Below are positions 47,001 to 58,424 of a DNA stretch of 64,000 nucleotides, one piece after another. Numbering within the stretch: position 1 is the stretch's first letter; the number at the start of each line of letters is the position of its first letter. The notes under the pieces are model-generated. The model did not search any database, had not been told where the DNA came from, and saw nothing but the letters and a program-made list of their open reading frames with translations. Source of the stretch: Isoetes taiwanensis (lineage: Eukaryota > Streptophyta > Lycopodiopsida > Isoetales > Isoetaceae); NCBI GenBank assembly GCA_021234155.1, contig JAJEKV010000065.1, positions 2,044,076 through 2,108,075 of the forward strand, read 5' to 3'. Both the position numbers and the translations under genes were made by a program.

Positions 47001-48085
47001 AATCCACTTTATGGATATGGTTTGCTCAAATACCGCCACGCTTGAGCTATGTGCTAAGATCGTAATCGATGCCCTAATTCCATTCTATTTGGCTACTCGA
47101 TACCCAGGCCTTTGTGAAGCAAGGTGCATATATCTTCCTCTTATTTTGGCTGTTCAGATTATTTGTAAGTGCCCTTGATGAGACGAATTATTTCCAAGTG
47201 CCTCTTGGCAACTACAGATCCTCATGAGTAATCTGGTTACGATGCGGATAGGCCTTATGAGCTTCTCAAGGGTATCAGCTTCTAGAGCAATTAATAAGTT
47301 CCTGCATGTAGAGAATGAAGATGTCGAGATTACTCCTGTAGTAATTCTCTACAAGCAGTGTAACATTGTACTTTTTAATCTTTTAATATAAAATATAAAA
47401 ATTCGTACCTTCAAAAAAAAAAAAAAATTGTTGTTTGATCTTGTTTTGGAGTTGAAGAATGTGGTACAAGTTATAAAAGTATGTGGGCATATGGTTGGCA
47501 TTTACGAGTGCAAGACTTAAATGCAAAGTAAGTGACACAAGGTTCAAGCATTTCCACAATATTTCAATCTACAAGTTGTAGTAGTGCTAAAAACAAACGT
47601 CTAATTGAAGCTGACATAGAATATTTTGGCAAAATTCAACAGATTTTACAGGTTCTATTACTACTTGTAAATATGTTTTTGTATACTAGTACACTTGGTT
47701 TATATACCACTGATACCTTTTTCATAATTATGTAGGTCTGTCTTGGTTCATCGCATGTGGTGCTTTTGCAATGCCATTGGTATAGGCCTGATATTATTAG
47801 ACAACGAGCATCAACAAAATTTGACAAGTATGGCTTTCAACTAGTGGACACTACAAAAGCTGCATATAAAGCTAATTCGAGTTCCTTGTCTTTCCAGAAC
47901 ATGTCCAACCGGTAAAACTACAATTATAGTTTCTTACTTGCAATAATTTTTTGTGAAATTATATGTTTATGCATCTAAATATATGCAGGTTTTCTAATTT
48001 GATGATCCCCATAATGTAGGTTGGTCTATTATGCTTCGAAACCCATCTCGTAGATGGGTTAGTACTTACGATGAAAGTGAAAAGT
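44075..48085 (+). pseudogene. CACTA transposase (tnp2 and DUF4218 domains), broken and interrupted
   Basis: Catalytic transposase of the En/Spm (CACTA) group. In order: VVRYFPVIPRLL at 44110, MARHMTWHAN and IRFGLAFDGISPF with SIWPVMLVNYNIEPWL (44172-44450), IPGPQQVPSSKIDVYM, then after a shift WTIHDFLAYGLLAG and GHRRYLHFDY. The frame 45004-45423 has MHVKKNVAKKIV and KSHDYNILLQQFLPLAI. DUF4218 follows at 45430-45720 (FPPSFLTIMTHLITHL, TTQWMYPIERFLKHLKKYVR, AGSIVEGYI). After an insertion (46084-47426), C-terminal pieces resume: AYGWHLRVQDL, TQGSSISTIF, DIEYFGKIQQI, then HVVLLQCHWY and FDDPHNVGWSIMLRNPSRRW ending at about 48085. Spliced-out introns explain some gaps (e.g. 44930-45000), but several stops are real lesions. 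Confidence 0.88.
46084..47426 (+). mobile_element. 1343-bp poly(A) retro-insertion with 15-bp target-site duplication
   Basis: ATTGTTGCTTGATCT at 46069-46083 and ATTGTTGTTTGATCT at 47427-47441 flank a block that ends in a run of about 15 A preceded by TTTTAATATAAAATATAAAA. It splits the tnp2 gene. The block has no long ORF and no RT motif, so it is a 5'-truncated LINE tail or another retrocopied transcript. One mismatch in the duplication makes it older than the 316-bp insertion at 32.1 kb. Confidence 0.9.
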
Positions 48086-48394
48086 AAATTTATGATCATT
48101 TAAAAACTTGATGATATTCTATATTTCACAAATCTTGTGATATGTCTCTCTTTAGTTTTTGTAGTTCAGAGGACATCACAAGTGCAGTTCAATTCAACTT
48201 TAAGGTTCTAGCATTGTAATATTCTAATGCATGATCTTATAGATTAAAGGAGAAACTAAGGTCCCATCGGGAGTGCTTCTTTTTCACACTAAGAAAATCA
48301 TAAGGGACTAGATGGTATTTATATATGCCATTTGTGTCGACAAATGGCAAAAAGCTCCAACACCGGACACAAAACCGGCCGATAGATAGGCTTG

Positions 48395-48580
48395 TCATTC
48401 ATCACAAAAGATACAATGTTTGAAGAATAGAGAGGGGGTAGCCGACCATAGGAACAATATCGGGCTACCCCGAAACAAAAGAAATGTGCACAGCCAAGAT
48501 AGAAGGGTAATGGCTACAACTTCATCGATAAAAACCTCGCTTCTTCGGTTTTCGAGGAAAACCCTAATGAGAATGGTCGC
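48395..48580 (-). mobile_element. Two-hairpin element 3' end, copy E3
   Basis: Hairpin 2 is GGGGTAGCC (48435-48443) with GGCTACCCC (48463-48471), and hairpin 1 is the CCTCG...TTTTCGAGGAAAACCC core at 48532-48560. TCATTCATC lies at about 48400, the reverse complement of the conserved GATGAATGA end. Spacing is shorter than in the other copies. Only the 3' part is present here. Confidence 0.65.
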
Positions 48581-48598
48581 CAAAGAACCTTGAATGTG

Positions 48599-49904
48599 TT
48601 GCCCGAGAACCGGGAGATGGGTCGATGGCGGCCAAAAAAAAGCAGACCTCTAAGATGGCGTGAAACCCGCAAGCAACACACAAAACTCTCTAAAAACACC
48701 CATGAATGGTTAGAGAAAATCAAACGTGTAGCGTAAAAGAGAGCATCACCCAATAGGGTGGAGAACAAAGATCATCCAAATCCGGGTGGAGAACAATTAT
48801 GTAAAAAGAAATATGCGCCACCCTCGAGGTGGAAATAAACAAAGATCACCCGCAGTGGAGATAGCATCACCCATAGGGTGGAGAAAAGCTGCCACCCAAC
48901 CAAGTGGATAACAATCATGTGAAAAGAAATATGTGTCACCCCGGAGGTGAAAATAAACAAAGATCACCGCAGTGGAGAATACGCGCATAATGCCAAAAAA
49001 GAAAGAAAAATATTATTATAGCAATCAATCCAAGGTGGACAACAAACAAAGAGTGCATGAACCAAAAATAGATGAAAAGTCATCTACTTAGACGCCAGGG
49101 AACTTTAAAACAAACATATATAGAAATAGAAAATAGCACCGAGAGGTGGAAAAAGAAAAATAGCATCACCAACACAGGGAGATCATCGAGCATCACCCAA
49201 CGGGTGGGAAAAATATAGATAGCATCACTCTTTGGGGTGGAAAATAAATGTGGTCAAAACTTCAACAAAGACATAGAAACAATAGACCACTCATATAAAG
49301 GTTTTAGCAGGGAGGAAGTGCAATAGACCAGGAAAAGAGATGTTTGCTGTGAGAAGTCATTCCGCATAACGATTCGGCCAAGAAGGACGAAATTATTTAA
49401 TATTTGGTGGCTCCATCCTTGATTATCTCGCACTTTCAGGGCTCGATCGATCCTATATTCGGGAAGGGACTCGCGATTCAAACCTAATTACAGAACTTCC
49501 TTACCTACAAGCCCCCGAGAAAACTTCAAATGTCCAAACATCGCAAAACTACATAGAATAGAGGGAGAGACTATGTGCACCTTAATATTTAGGAATGTAC
49601 ATGTTGAGGCGTAAGGGGAAGAGAGGTGCTAGATCCCGCTTCCTGACCTAATCTAGGTAAAACAAATCTAGTTGGAAGATTAAAATTTTGACCAAAAGGA
49701 TATTGTTGCCCAAAGAACCGGGAGATGGGTCGATGGCAAGCCAAAAAAGGGTCTAGACCTCTGGAGTTTGATGGCGAAAAGCCCGAGTAGCAACACAAAG
49801 AACTCTAAAAAACACTCGGAATGGATAGAGAAAATCAAACATGTAGCAGAAAAAAAAGAGAGCATCACCCAATAGGGTGGAGAACACCATCACCCAACGG
49901 GTGG
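48599..49904. repeat. Segmental duplication of about 170 bp
   Basis: 48599-48768 and 49706-49904 align in the same orientation. Both run from GTTGCCC through AACCGGGAGATGGGTCGATGG, AGAACTCT or AAACTCT, AGAGAAAATCAAAC and end at GAGAGCATCACCCAATAGGG. They bracket the hairpin array on both sides. Confidence 0.8.
48742..49240. repeat. Array of small CACCC/GGGTG hairpins
   Basis: At least ten short inverted repeats of one design follow each other: 48744-48761 (CATCACCCAATAGGGTGG), 48771-48795, 48817-48832 (GCCACCCTCGAGGTGG), 48844-48860, 48865-48881, 48890-48906, 48935-48950, 48962-48975, 49191-49208 and 49223-49240. Two more lie at 49863-49880 and 49888-49904. Arms vary but stay complementary. 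48742-48862 and 48863-48981 form a tandem pair of about 120 bp. Spacers are A-rich (GAGAACAA, AATAAACAAAG). Not a CRISPR array: spacers are themselves repeated and lengths vary. Confidence 0.8.
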
Positions 49905-49919
49905 AGAACAATATGCAAA

Positions 49920-52200
49920 AGAAACTTCCTTTTATATCAGTCCTAGAGGAGCAAGAGTTAGAGCCAAAATGACATAGGAAGGCTCCTTTAGCTTAAGGCC
50001 ATGATGAATGAAGTGATCCAAGAAATAACTATTGCAAAATCGTGATCCCAATGCTAAGGAAAAAATAGAATGAGCAAAACAAATTGTGTGGAATGTAGCC
50101 TTAGACGATGGATCTTGTAGAAGGCAACTGAAAATATATCTATATTTGTCAATGAGCCCTTGAATACATGGAAGGAATTAGGTTTGAGACCCTGCTTAAC
50201 CAATCCTAGTCTAAACTATATGAAACTCAATTTAGAAAACCTAGGACATATAGCCCTTATACATAGTCTAGAATATAGTGAGTTCAAAACTCAAGATAAA
50301 TAACCAATAGCAATAGAATAAAACTTTTCAAAAATTAGAAAGCTACCCACATGCAGGTGTATCTAGACACAATTGAACCAACCAACCAAAGGGACTCGGT
50401 GGAAAGAAAAAGGTTCAAGGAATATTTACAAAATGAATAAGTGTGTTAAGGAAAGGGATAGTCAAGTTATAAGTAGCCATATATGGCATGTTGACAAACT
50501 AATGGTGAAGATAAGGAGCTAATGTATGGTTAGTGAGGCATAGGGTAAAGGCGGCCGCATGGCAAAAAGAAGAACCCTCAAGCAAGTCGCTCTAGATTGT
50601 TTCTATTGAAGACATATCTCTACATAGTCTAGAAGAGTCAATTCACGATAAATAACCAATCCCTATATAGAAAATGGAAAAAGACCTACATTCCTCAGAT
50701 CTAGACAAAATTGAGTGAGCCATGAGGCAAGTTCGCCAATGGAACGCTATTCAACCGGGAGAAAGTTAGAAAACACCAATCATATAGATATGGCATATCC
50801 CTAGGCTAGAATAGGCAATTTTAAAAATTCATGATAAAGAACCAATTCCAATAGAATAAAAATCGTTTAATATATAGAAAAGATGTATGTATCTACGAAA
50901 ATGAAATAGCCTCTATTCCTAAGACAAGAAACCTCCAAAGTATGTCCCATTACTTCCTAACAATGTCAATGCACGCAAACTAATCCACCTCTATAGGAGC
51001 ATGGTCAAGTGAAAATATAGATGGCTCAAAGTCATAAGAACCCTAACAGCATAGAATTTGTGAGGAAGGAAAGTTAAATGTGCAAAACGGGGATAATAAA
51101 AAATGTAGGCACCAATGTTCCAAACAAAATGATCGACAAACATCCAAAACGCTCATATAAAAATATTATCTAAAATTGTAAAAGCATATATTATATCCGA
51201 CCAAAACAATAAAATGGCATGCATTATATCAAAGCTCAAACTTGGACCCGATTTGGCTATTAGAATCCCATGGAAAACCAATGCAAATATCACCGAGAAA
51301 CTAGTACCAATATGCATGTGATGGCAAACCGAAAACCCGCGAATCGATACTATAAGCATGTAAGAGCAAAAGAAAAAACTATTATCGATATGCATGTGAT
51401 GCCAAACTGAAATTAAAACCAATAGCACCAATAGGAGGGGTGCCCATGAAGCGTCCACTTAAGGAAACAAATGTTATTACGAAGATCAATGTTGTTACAT
51501 ACTTTGCATACCATAATGGTAGTATACGCTTTTAAGTTTTTAAAGTTTTTATTTTGGGTTTTAAAATCTTAGAATACGCTTTCTATAACATTAAAATGAA
51601 TATAGGTAAACAATTACTTGAAGCAAATTTATACCTTTGGAATGGTTTTATTCACTTCCTCAGCTTCTATTTATCACTTATGGCAGCCGATCTTCGGCAA
51701 AATATAGAAAAAAATGAATCAAAAAAAAATTTTGCTTGTAAAGAAGAAGAATGGAAAAAGTTACCTTGGTCGACCCTCTTGGATTGGCAATAAGAACCGC
51801 TTCTCGGGTTTTGCATGGTGGAGTAAAAACTTTCTTTCATTGAGCAAAACCAAAACCCCGGTTCTACATGCATTCAACATGTTTCTACATGCATCGCGTC
51901 GGCTCATAGTTCAAAAATCTTGTTTTGCTAGACTAGAAAATCTAAATGAAAGTCATTCGAGGCTCCTTTTTTTTTTACATTTTTGATAATCTTTGATGGT
52001 TGCAAACGCTTTTAAAACGAGGGGTTTTAAGAAGTACTTTATGGTTAAAACGGGTTTTTTAACAACATTGGCGATGAACTAATTTTTTTTTTTAACCTCC
52101 TTTTAACATACCATAATGAAGATTGGGTCTTTAGCTTTCAATTGATCCCACATCCCGAGTTTTGATAAATTTGGAGTTTGCTACGAAAGTTTTAATTGAA
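49920..52200. other. No recognised gene
   Basis: AT-rich DNA without domain-bearing frames. A short repeated phrase ATATGCATGTGATG lies at 51309 and 51391. Confidence 0.45.
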
Positions 52201-52216
52201 TACTAATTAACCCTAA

Positions 52217-52335
52217 TAGACCACATGTGCCCTTCAATAGAACCATTAAGTGCCCTTTCCAATGGACCACTAAGTACCCTTCAATGGACTACTTGAGACC
52301 TTCAATAGACCACATGGGACCTTTAATAGCCAACT
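52217..52335. repeat. Minisatellite, period about 22-25 bp
   Basis: Five to six imperfect units of CCTTCAATAGACCACTAAGT type (e.g. CCCTTCAATAGAACCATTAA, CCCTTCAATGGACTACTTGA, CCTTCAATAGACCACATGGG). Confidence 0.8.
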
Positions 52336-52739
52336 TCTTACTTGCTGCTCACTTGCTATGTAACAATCATTATACATCAATTTTTTTACATTTATGTCTT
52401 GCACTATTCTAGAGGCTGGCATGGCCTTAATGCCCACCATAAACAGAAGGAGTCTGACCATCATGGTCTAACAACAATCAAAAACTATCCGCACAAAACA
52501 CGGCACATGATTACAATGTTTATGAATGTGATAAATAATTTTACAAAAGTATCGGTTAAGATGTGACCCTTTTATTTCTCTGAAAAACAAATGAAAACAA
52601 TGTATTTCAATATTTCTACATTGGATTCTTATTCAAAATAGGTACGTAAAATCAATATACATCAAAAAATAATTTTAATGCTTTCCAACCGGGTTTGAAC
52701 TTAATATATCGTTGAAACAAAGAATTTAGAATGGGACAT

Positions 52740-53692
52740 AGGCTTCTCATTCATCTCGTGAGATTTCTACAATGGTGGATAGTGGGTAGCCGAACACATG
52801 CTTAACTACCCACCTAACAATAAAGGAAAAATCCAATTATATCATTTGGACCCCAAAATACAATGCTAACGGATGTTTGTTGGTGTATCCACAAAGCTTA
52901 TCACCGATTAAAAAACTGCCTTTTCGGTTTTCGAGGAAAACCCTAGTGATAAACCCTAAGCAAGGGCTTAGACAAACGCAAGGCGTAGAAATCGGCCCAA
53001 AAACCACGAATGGAGAAGTCGAAATGATACCGGCTAGCCAACCCTCAGACCGCACATCACCAACACCAAAAACAAAAACAAAACAAACCCCCCCAGTGGA
53101 GGGTCTGATTACTGCGCGCGTGCCGACAAACATAATAAACAAAGAAGGGGAGGGTGGGTTCAAAGAGAAAAGGTATTGCCGAGGAGAAGAGGAAGCCGAT
53201 GAGGCGCTGATGCGTAAAACACCCTAAAATAGCTTAACTCCCAACGGAAACGGGCATCGCGCCCCGCATGCATGCAATGATGCTCGGCCCCATTCTAATG
53301 CTTAACCGATGTCTCGACGATGGGATTCTAGAATGGGACTTCGCATGAAACCAACAAACCAATACCAAAGGACTTTCCTTACAAACTAGGGGATCGAGGG
53401 CGAAGGTCACAGACGGGCAAGGCTCTGAAAAGGACAAAGATGAAAGAAACGCCAATTACAAACCAAGCGGGGAAGAAGCCCCTCCCTCACCTCGAAAACA
53501 ATTCAAAGAGAAAAAGGTACCGGCTGAGAGAGAAGAGGGAAGCCGAAGGAGACGCGATGCAAAACGCTTCTTAAATAGCGAACTCCCAACTGCATCGTGG
53601 CATAGCGCCGGGCCAGATGCATGCAAAACATGCATGCTCGTCCCATTCTAGAATGGCGATCCGATGTCTCGGATCGATGGGAAAGTTCAAAT
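52740..53692 (-). mobile_element. Two-hairpin non-coding element, copy E4 (most complete)
   Basis: Minus-strand order: palindromic promoter-like module P1 (53692-53520), shared segment S (53500-53340), second module P2 (53335-53150), body, hairpin 1 (52954-52896) and hairpin 2 (52813-52782, arms GTGGGTAG and CTACCCAC), ending near the conserved GAGATGAATGA at about 52755-52745. P1 holds GATCCGAGACATCGGATC, CATTCTAGAATG and a GCATGCATGttttGCATGCATC hairpin, then GCTATTTAAG and a pyrimidine-rich CTCTTCTCTCTCAGC. No ORF of note; length about 950 bp. Confidence 0.7.
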
Positions 53693-54119
53693 GTGTCAAT
53701 TTCAAAAACACACCAACCACTAAAGCAAACTTTGTGATCTCCCTATTATAATGGGGGATGTTCTCTTTAACATGTTCATTGAAGAAAATCTGCATGTACA
53801 ACAGACAGATTATAAATTTGTCTTGGATTTGTGTTAAATTTGTGTTTCTTATTGAATCTAAGTTATTGTTGTCCACAATTTTCTCTAATGACATGTCCTC
53901 ATAGCTTTAGATGTTTCTGTATTCCCTGGACACTGCAAGGCCATGAGGCAATGGGTTAGATGAATAGTAAAGACAATAATAATGACTAATGAATAGTTCA
54001 TCACAATTTCTGCCATTTTATAACTATAATAGAATTGGATGTAACTTAACTCATCACCATAATCATCAACTCAAAATTCACCTGCATTATTTATTTATGG
54101 TTCTCTATCTAGCAAGCTT
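53693..54119. other. No recognised gene
   Basis: AT-rich spacer between E4 and the diverged repeats; nothing assigned. Confidence 0.4.
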
Positions 54120-54830
54120 TCTAATGTTTGTACAGGCATAGTCATGTATTCTACATATTTCTTTGTCCTTGAAGTCCAAAACATAAGCATTCAACGACTT
54201 ATATGTGTGCAAAATTTGCTCCTGTGTCATATCCTCATTGCACTATCCTCATTGGACTGAGATGTATCTGTATTTGACCACTGAGATGCAATCAAATTAT
54301 GTTAGAAGTATGCAATTTTAACACTACTAACTAAATTAGGTCAATGAACCTACCAATTGATGATGCACTTGTGCTATTTCTGGTTTTTTATAATGTTGGT
54401 AAATGTGCTATCTGTATCAGACTTGTTTCCCTATGCATGATACCCAAAACATAAGCATCTAATGAATATTTACTTGTGCCATTCATCTCCAATTCCATAT
54501 CCTCCTCATTGCTATCTTCACTTGTCGTATGCTGATACACATGATACCACATCCATCAGATATACAGACTTGAATATCCAGCAATTGACGAAGCCTTAGA
54601 AGCACAGTAGGAAATGTATTCACCAATTGGAACTGCAATTGTGTAACTTCAGATTCTCTATCCACTCTCCATTAACATGACATATGCCTGGTCTTTGTTT
54701 GACTTGTTTCTTTGTGTTTGCCTCAAAAACAAAGCATCTCTACTTGTGTACAAAGTTTTGCTCCAGCTACATATCTTCATCCCGCATCCCCATCCGGTGA
54801 CACTAATATATGCTTGATCTCCAAGGTTAG
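54120..54830 (-). repeat. Three diverged repeats with coding-like minus-strand frames
   Basis: Three units about 270 bp apart (54240-54120, 54520-54400, 54830-54700 on minus) can be read as NEDMTQEQILHTYKSLNAYV, NEEDMELEMNGTSKYSLDAY and a third weaker DEDM...LEQ stretch, followed by alternating FKDKE / MHRET-type residues. They may be duplicated exons of an unidentified gene or of a transposon accessory protein. Each unit is interrupted and no domain was recognised. Confidence 0.35.
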
Positions 54831-56008
54831 CAAAATTCCTTGAGCAAACTAGTTGGGCAAGCATCCTACAAAGATTTCTTCCCACGCGGAATGTATGTCC
54901 CGCCAAGAAAGGGCATCCAAAAGTATCTGAGATGAAAAGAATGATAACTTAAATGCCATGGATGGCCAATTTAGTCTGCGATAACATGAGGGGACAACTA
55001 ACAAGCTCATCGGTCATAAATAAATAGGGATTTCTCGAGCTTTAATCAGCAGGATCTTTGGATGAGCAATTGGACAAATGAGGGCCCCTCATAAATAATC
55101 ACAATGGGCCTCTGGTTTTGGTATTAGGTCCATTAGCTTATATTTAGAGAACTCTTATTCCGCCTTAGCAAACAACAAATAAAATCCACAAAGACAATGC
55201 ATGGAGTGAAGCGGAGTTCATATTTCAAAACATAGAACTATGATGATTTTAGGCTCATCCATGATGCACTTTTCATTCTTTACGTAACTTGATGTCGTGA
55301 GGTGTCCCGACTACCAAATGCGATTGCTAAGAATTAGATAGAAAATGGTGTAAGTGATAAACCTGGCTCAAGCCTTCATGATCGCAGTAATTGAAAACAC
55401 AAAGAAAAAAAGCCTAAATTATCCGTTTTCTCTCAAAGTTCAAGCAGCTCAAAATTGCTAAGAAAAAGCCGGGCGAAGAAGGTCACAAGACCGGGTTTTG
55501 ATGACTAAACCGGAAAGCACCCTCGCCGTGGCCACCTCCTTTGATCGATGATGCATCCGGAGCTTCTCACAAGTGTCGGACGAAAGGAAAATGAATGGTC
55601 GAATTAAGGTCCGCCAAAGGCAAAAAAGGGGAAGGTGCGGCCGGATAAATCGATGTTAAAGAGTCAAAATGGTAATCCTGATGGAGGGAGGGTCACCCTC
55701 CCTATGTCCGTGATGGCAAACTTGAAATCGAAAAACCAATGTCGCAGAAAAGAATTACGAGAACATGTAATTATGGCAAAAAAAGAAAAGGTTGTAATTA
55801 ATTACCCTAAACATGTACGATGACAAAGAAAAAAGAAAAAGTTACAATTGCAAGAGTCAAGAATCGAACACGAATCTATGTGATTGCGAGGCAAACAACC
55901 TCCCCTTGAATAACGCGACAATATTGGATTAAAATATATTTCGATTTATTATATAAGGGCAAAACTTGGGAAATAACCGCACTTTATTGGCTCCCTAAAT
56001 TGGGTCAA
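54831..56008. other. No recognised gene
   Basis: AT-rich DNA. A palindromic GGAGGGTCACCCTCC stands at about 55687-55701. Otherwise nothing assigned. Confidence 0.4.
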
Positions 56009-57185
56009 TCATGGAAGGGTTCGTGGGCGAACCCGCTATGTTGACGGCGTTGAGGTGGCGCTTTACCCGACCGTTCGCCAGTGAACCCGGAATCAGGGAG
56101 CATAGGGCGCGCTTAACGGCAGTTCATCGGATCAGGGCGGTGGTGGTGGCAGTAAAGTTCGCCGGGTTCGCTTTTAAGCGAACCCAAACGCCCATTGTGC
56201 CCCAAATATTTCCATCAAATGTTCCGCAAAATTCTTGCATAAATTCATACATCGCCTCGTGCCCTTCTCAAAAATCATTACCGCATTGTTGATCCGATTC
56301 CATTGCCCCGCTGATCTCCCCACTGCGCCCCAATTGCATTGCTTAAATTCGACAAACCCTTTAGAACAATCACATCCGTGATCGAGATAAATCCTCCGAA
56401 TTTGTACAACGCCGCAATCGGCGATTGGATAAATTTTGCGCGGCCAAGAATTCTTCCCCGATCGATTGATCCGCTTTTTAGGCCAATCAGCCAACCTGAT
56501 GTTTGGAGTTGGGTCTTCGGCGGTATGGCTATGGCGGCCTGCGCTGGCTGCTTCGGCCCAATCCTTTTGACGCCTTGAGCTCCCAATGGCCAGAGGAAGG
56601 ATTACGCGATCCGCATTGAGACATGGGCTCTATTCCTTCCCCTTGCCCGATCCTCCTTCTTTTTATTCCAACTCAACCGGGCAAATTGGAGCAGATTTTA
56701 TGGGTTTGATTTCTCGAAGAATTAAGGATTAAAGGGGTCCCTGTGGGGGCCAAATTTTACCTTTGCTTTTCCGCATTGGAGGCTATGGGTACGTGAAGCC
56801 GAAACGGCAACACAAGGCATGAAACAGAGGGCGGAATATCGCAAAGAAGGCCATCTGCCATACTCGCTTTTTCTTTTTTTTCCCTTCCACAAGAGTCTGT
56901 TTGTGTCCCCGCTTACGCTTTTGTTGTGCCCCCGGTTTGAATGGGCTTTGGAGCCATTTATTAACCGTTCTCGCCCGGATTGAGGCCCACAATTGCTCGA
57001 ATTATTGTTGGGTTCGCTTAAGGCCTACCCGCCCCCCGGTTCTGATCCGGCCACCGCTACCGTGATCACCGCTTTAACCCCCGGTCTTCGGTTCGCTTTG
57101 GTGAACTCCCGGTGGTAGCGCCACCTCGCCATCGTCAAGATAACGAGTTCGGCCGGCGATCCGTGGTTCGCTTTTTAGACTTTCG
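56009..57185. mobile_element. GC-rich element with long terminal inverted repeats
   Basis: 56009-56190 matches the reverse complement of about 57003-57185. Both read CGAAC(C/T)CG(C/T)TAT, then TTGACG, then GAGGTGGCGCT, later TTAAGCGAACCCAA. The TIRs are about 180 bp, diverged and CG-rich, unlike the AT-rich surroundings. The interior (56200-57000) has no transposase; it has an open frame 56339-56578 of unknown origin. The layout resembles a non-autonomous Mutator-like element that has picked up foreign DNA. A target-site duplication was not resolved. Confidence 0.55.
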
Positions 57186-57189
57186 TCTT

Positions 57190-58424
57190 CGTCTTTTAGA
57201 AACTCCCGGCTCCCCGAATCCCAATTCACGGAGCCGACGGCTAATCACTGAATAACCGAACTAAAAATCCTTCAAGAAGAGGCCGCTAACGCATGTAAAG
57301 TGGTTATCGCATGCAAACGGCAAATGATTCCAGGCCTCCATAGATGTGATAGATGGATCGCACCGGGAATGAAATATGGCGAGAGTCTAAGATAAATCCA
57401 AAAAGAAAGAGAAAATGGCCTACCAAATTAACAATAATCGAAACTAACCGGACGAATACTATCGGCCGTTAGAAGCTCCCGAATACCATTTGCTGTTGTA
57501 AATAAGAAGCGGATGGCGATGTATGTAGAATAGACAAACCTCGTGGATGTTGATTCGAACAAACACCTGCGATAATGTAGAATTTGAAAAAGGATAGCCG
57601 CATGCAAGAAATCGATGACGAAAATGGATGGAATGAGAGAGCATTGAGCATGAAAAAAGATCGTGGATCCGCCCGCAAACCCACAATCGGGCCCATGGCG
57701 GAAATCCAAAGTGCTCTTCCACAATCGGCCCATGGCAATTTGAAAAAATGCTCTTCCTGATGTTGCCCGGTCGGCCATTTGCTTTTTGCATGCGAATGTG
57801 TTTGCCCATCCAAATCCTGATGAGAATAGTGCATGGCTAGGAAAAAGAATATGTCGAATGAAGGGAAGTAATTGATTGGAACTTGGGAATGGATATGCCT
57901 TGTGAGAATCAACCCGGAAAAACCAAGCAAATCTCTAGAAAGAACTCCATTAGGCAATGCCGATCCAAGAAAGCATGAATCTAGATCAACATTGATAATG
58001 CATGAATGTAATAATGCATGAATCGAGATATAACAATGGAAGAATGCATGAATCTAAATCCAATCACAGAGGTACCCGATGTTCAGTAGTCCGGACTCCT
58101 TAATAAGAAGTTAAAATAGAAAGGACATACTGAATCTAACTTTCTGATGGTAGTCTATTCCCACTTGATCTATTCTGAAGTGAATATAGAACATCATACC
58201 TATCCTAACTGATCTTGCCGATGAATATGAGCTTCTAGAAAGACTAAATCCGGATCATGAAAGAAGAATGGAAGTCTGGGCATATATTGCTACAAAAGCA
58301 TATAAAAGTCTAGTAAGAAACCATCGTTAGGAGCAAGAAAGGTAAAACATCAAAGGCTGAGGCAAGGTTTGGAAAAGGACGAAGCAATAGACGAGGGAAA
58401 GAGATGTCAGCCAAGTAGGCAGAT
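57190..58424. other. No recognised gene
   Basis: Overlapping minus-strand frames around 57430-57957 are open but carry no recognisable domain. AATGCATGAATC-type short repeats occur at 57995-58060. Confidence 0.4.

Noticed and set aside
48742-49240. CRISPR-like repeat array
   Set aside because: Units and spacers both vary in length, spacers are themselves repeated, and the context is a plant nuclear genome.
56011-56586. Overlapping plus and minus frames as genes
   Set aside because: Open frames on both strands follow from CG-rich stop-poor DNA; no domain on either strand.
57428-57957. Three overlapping minus-strand frames
   Set aside because: They overlap in all three frames, show no motif and have no start context; probably chance.
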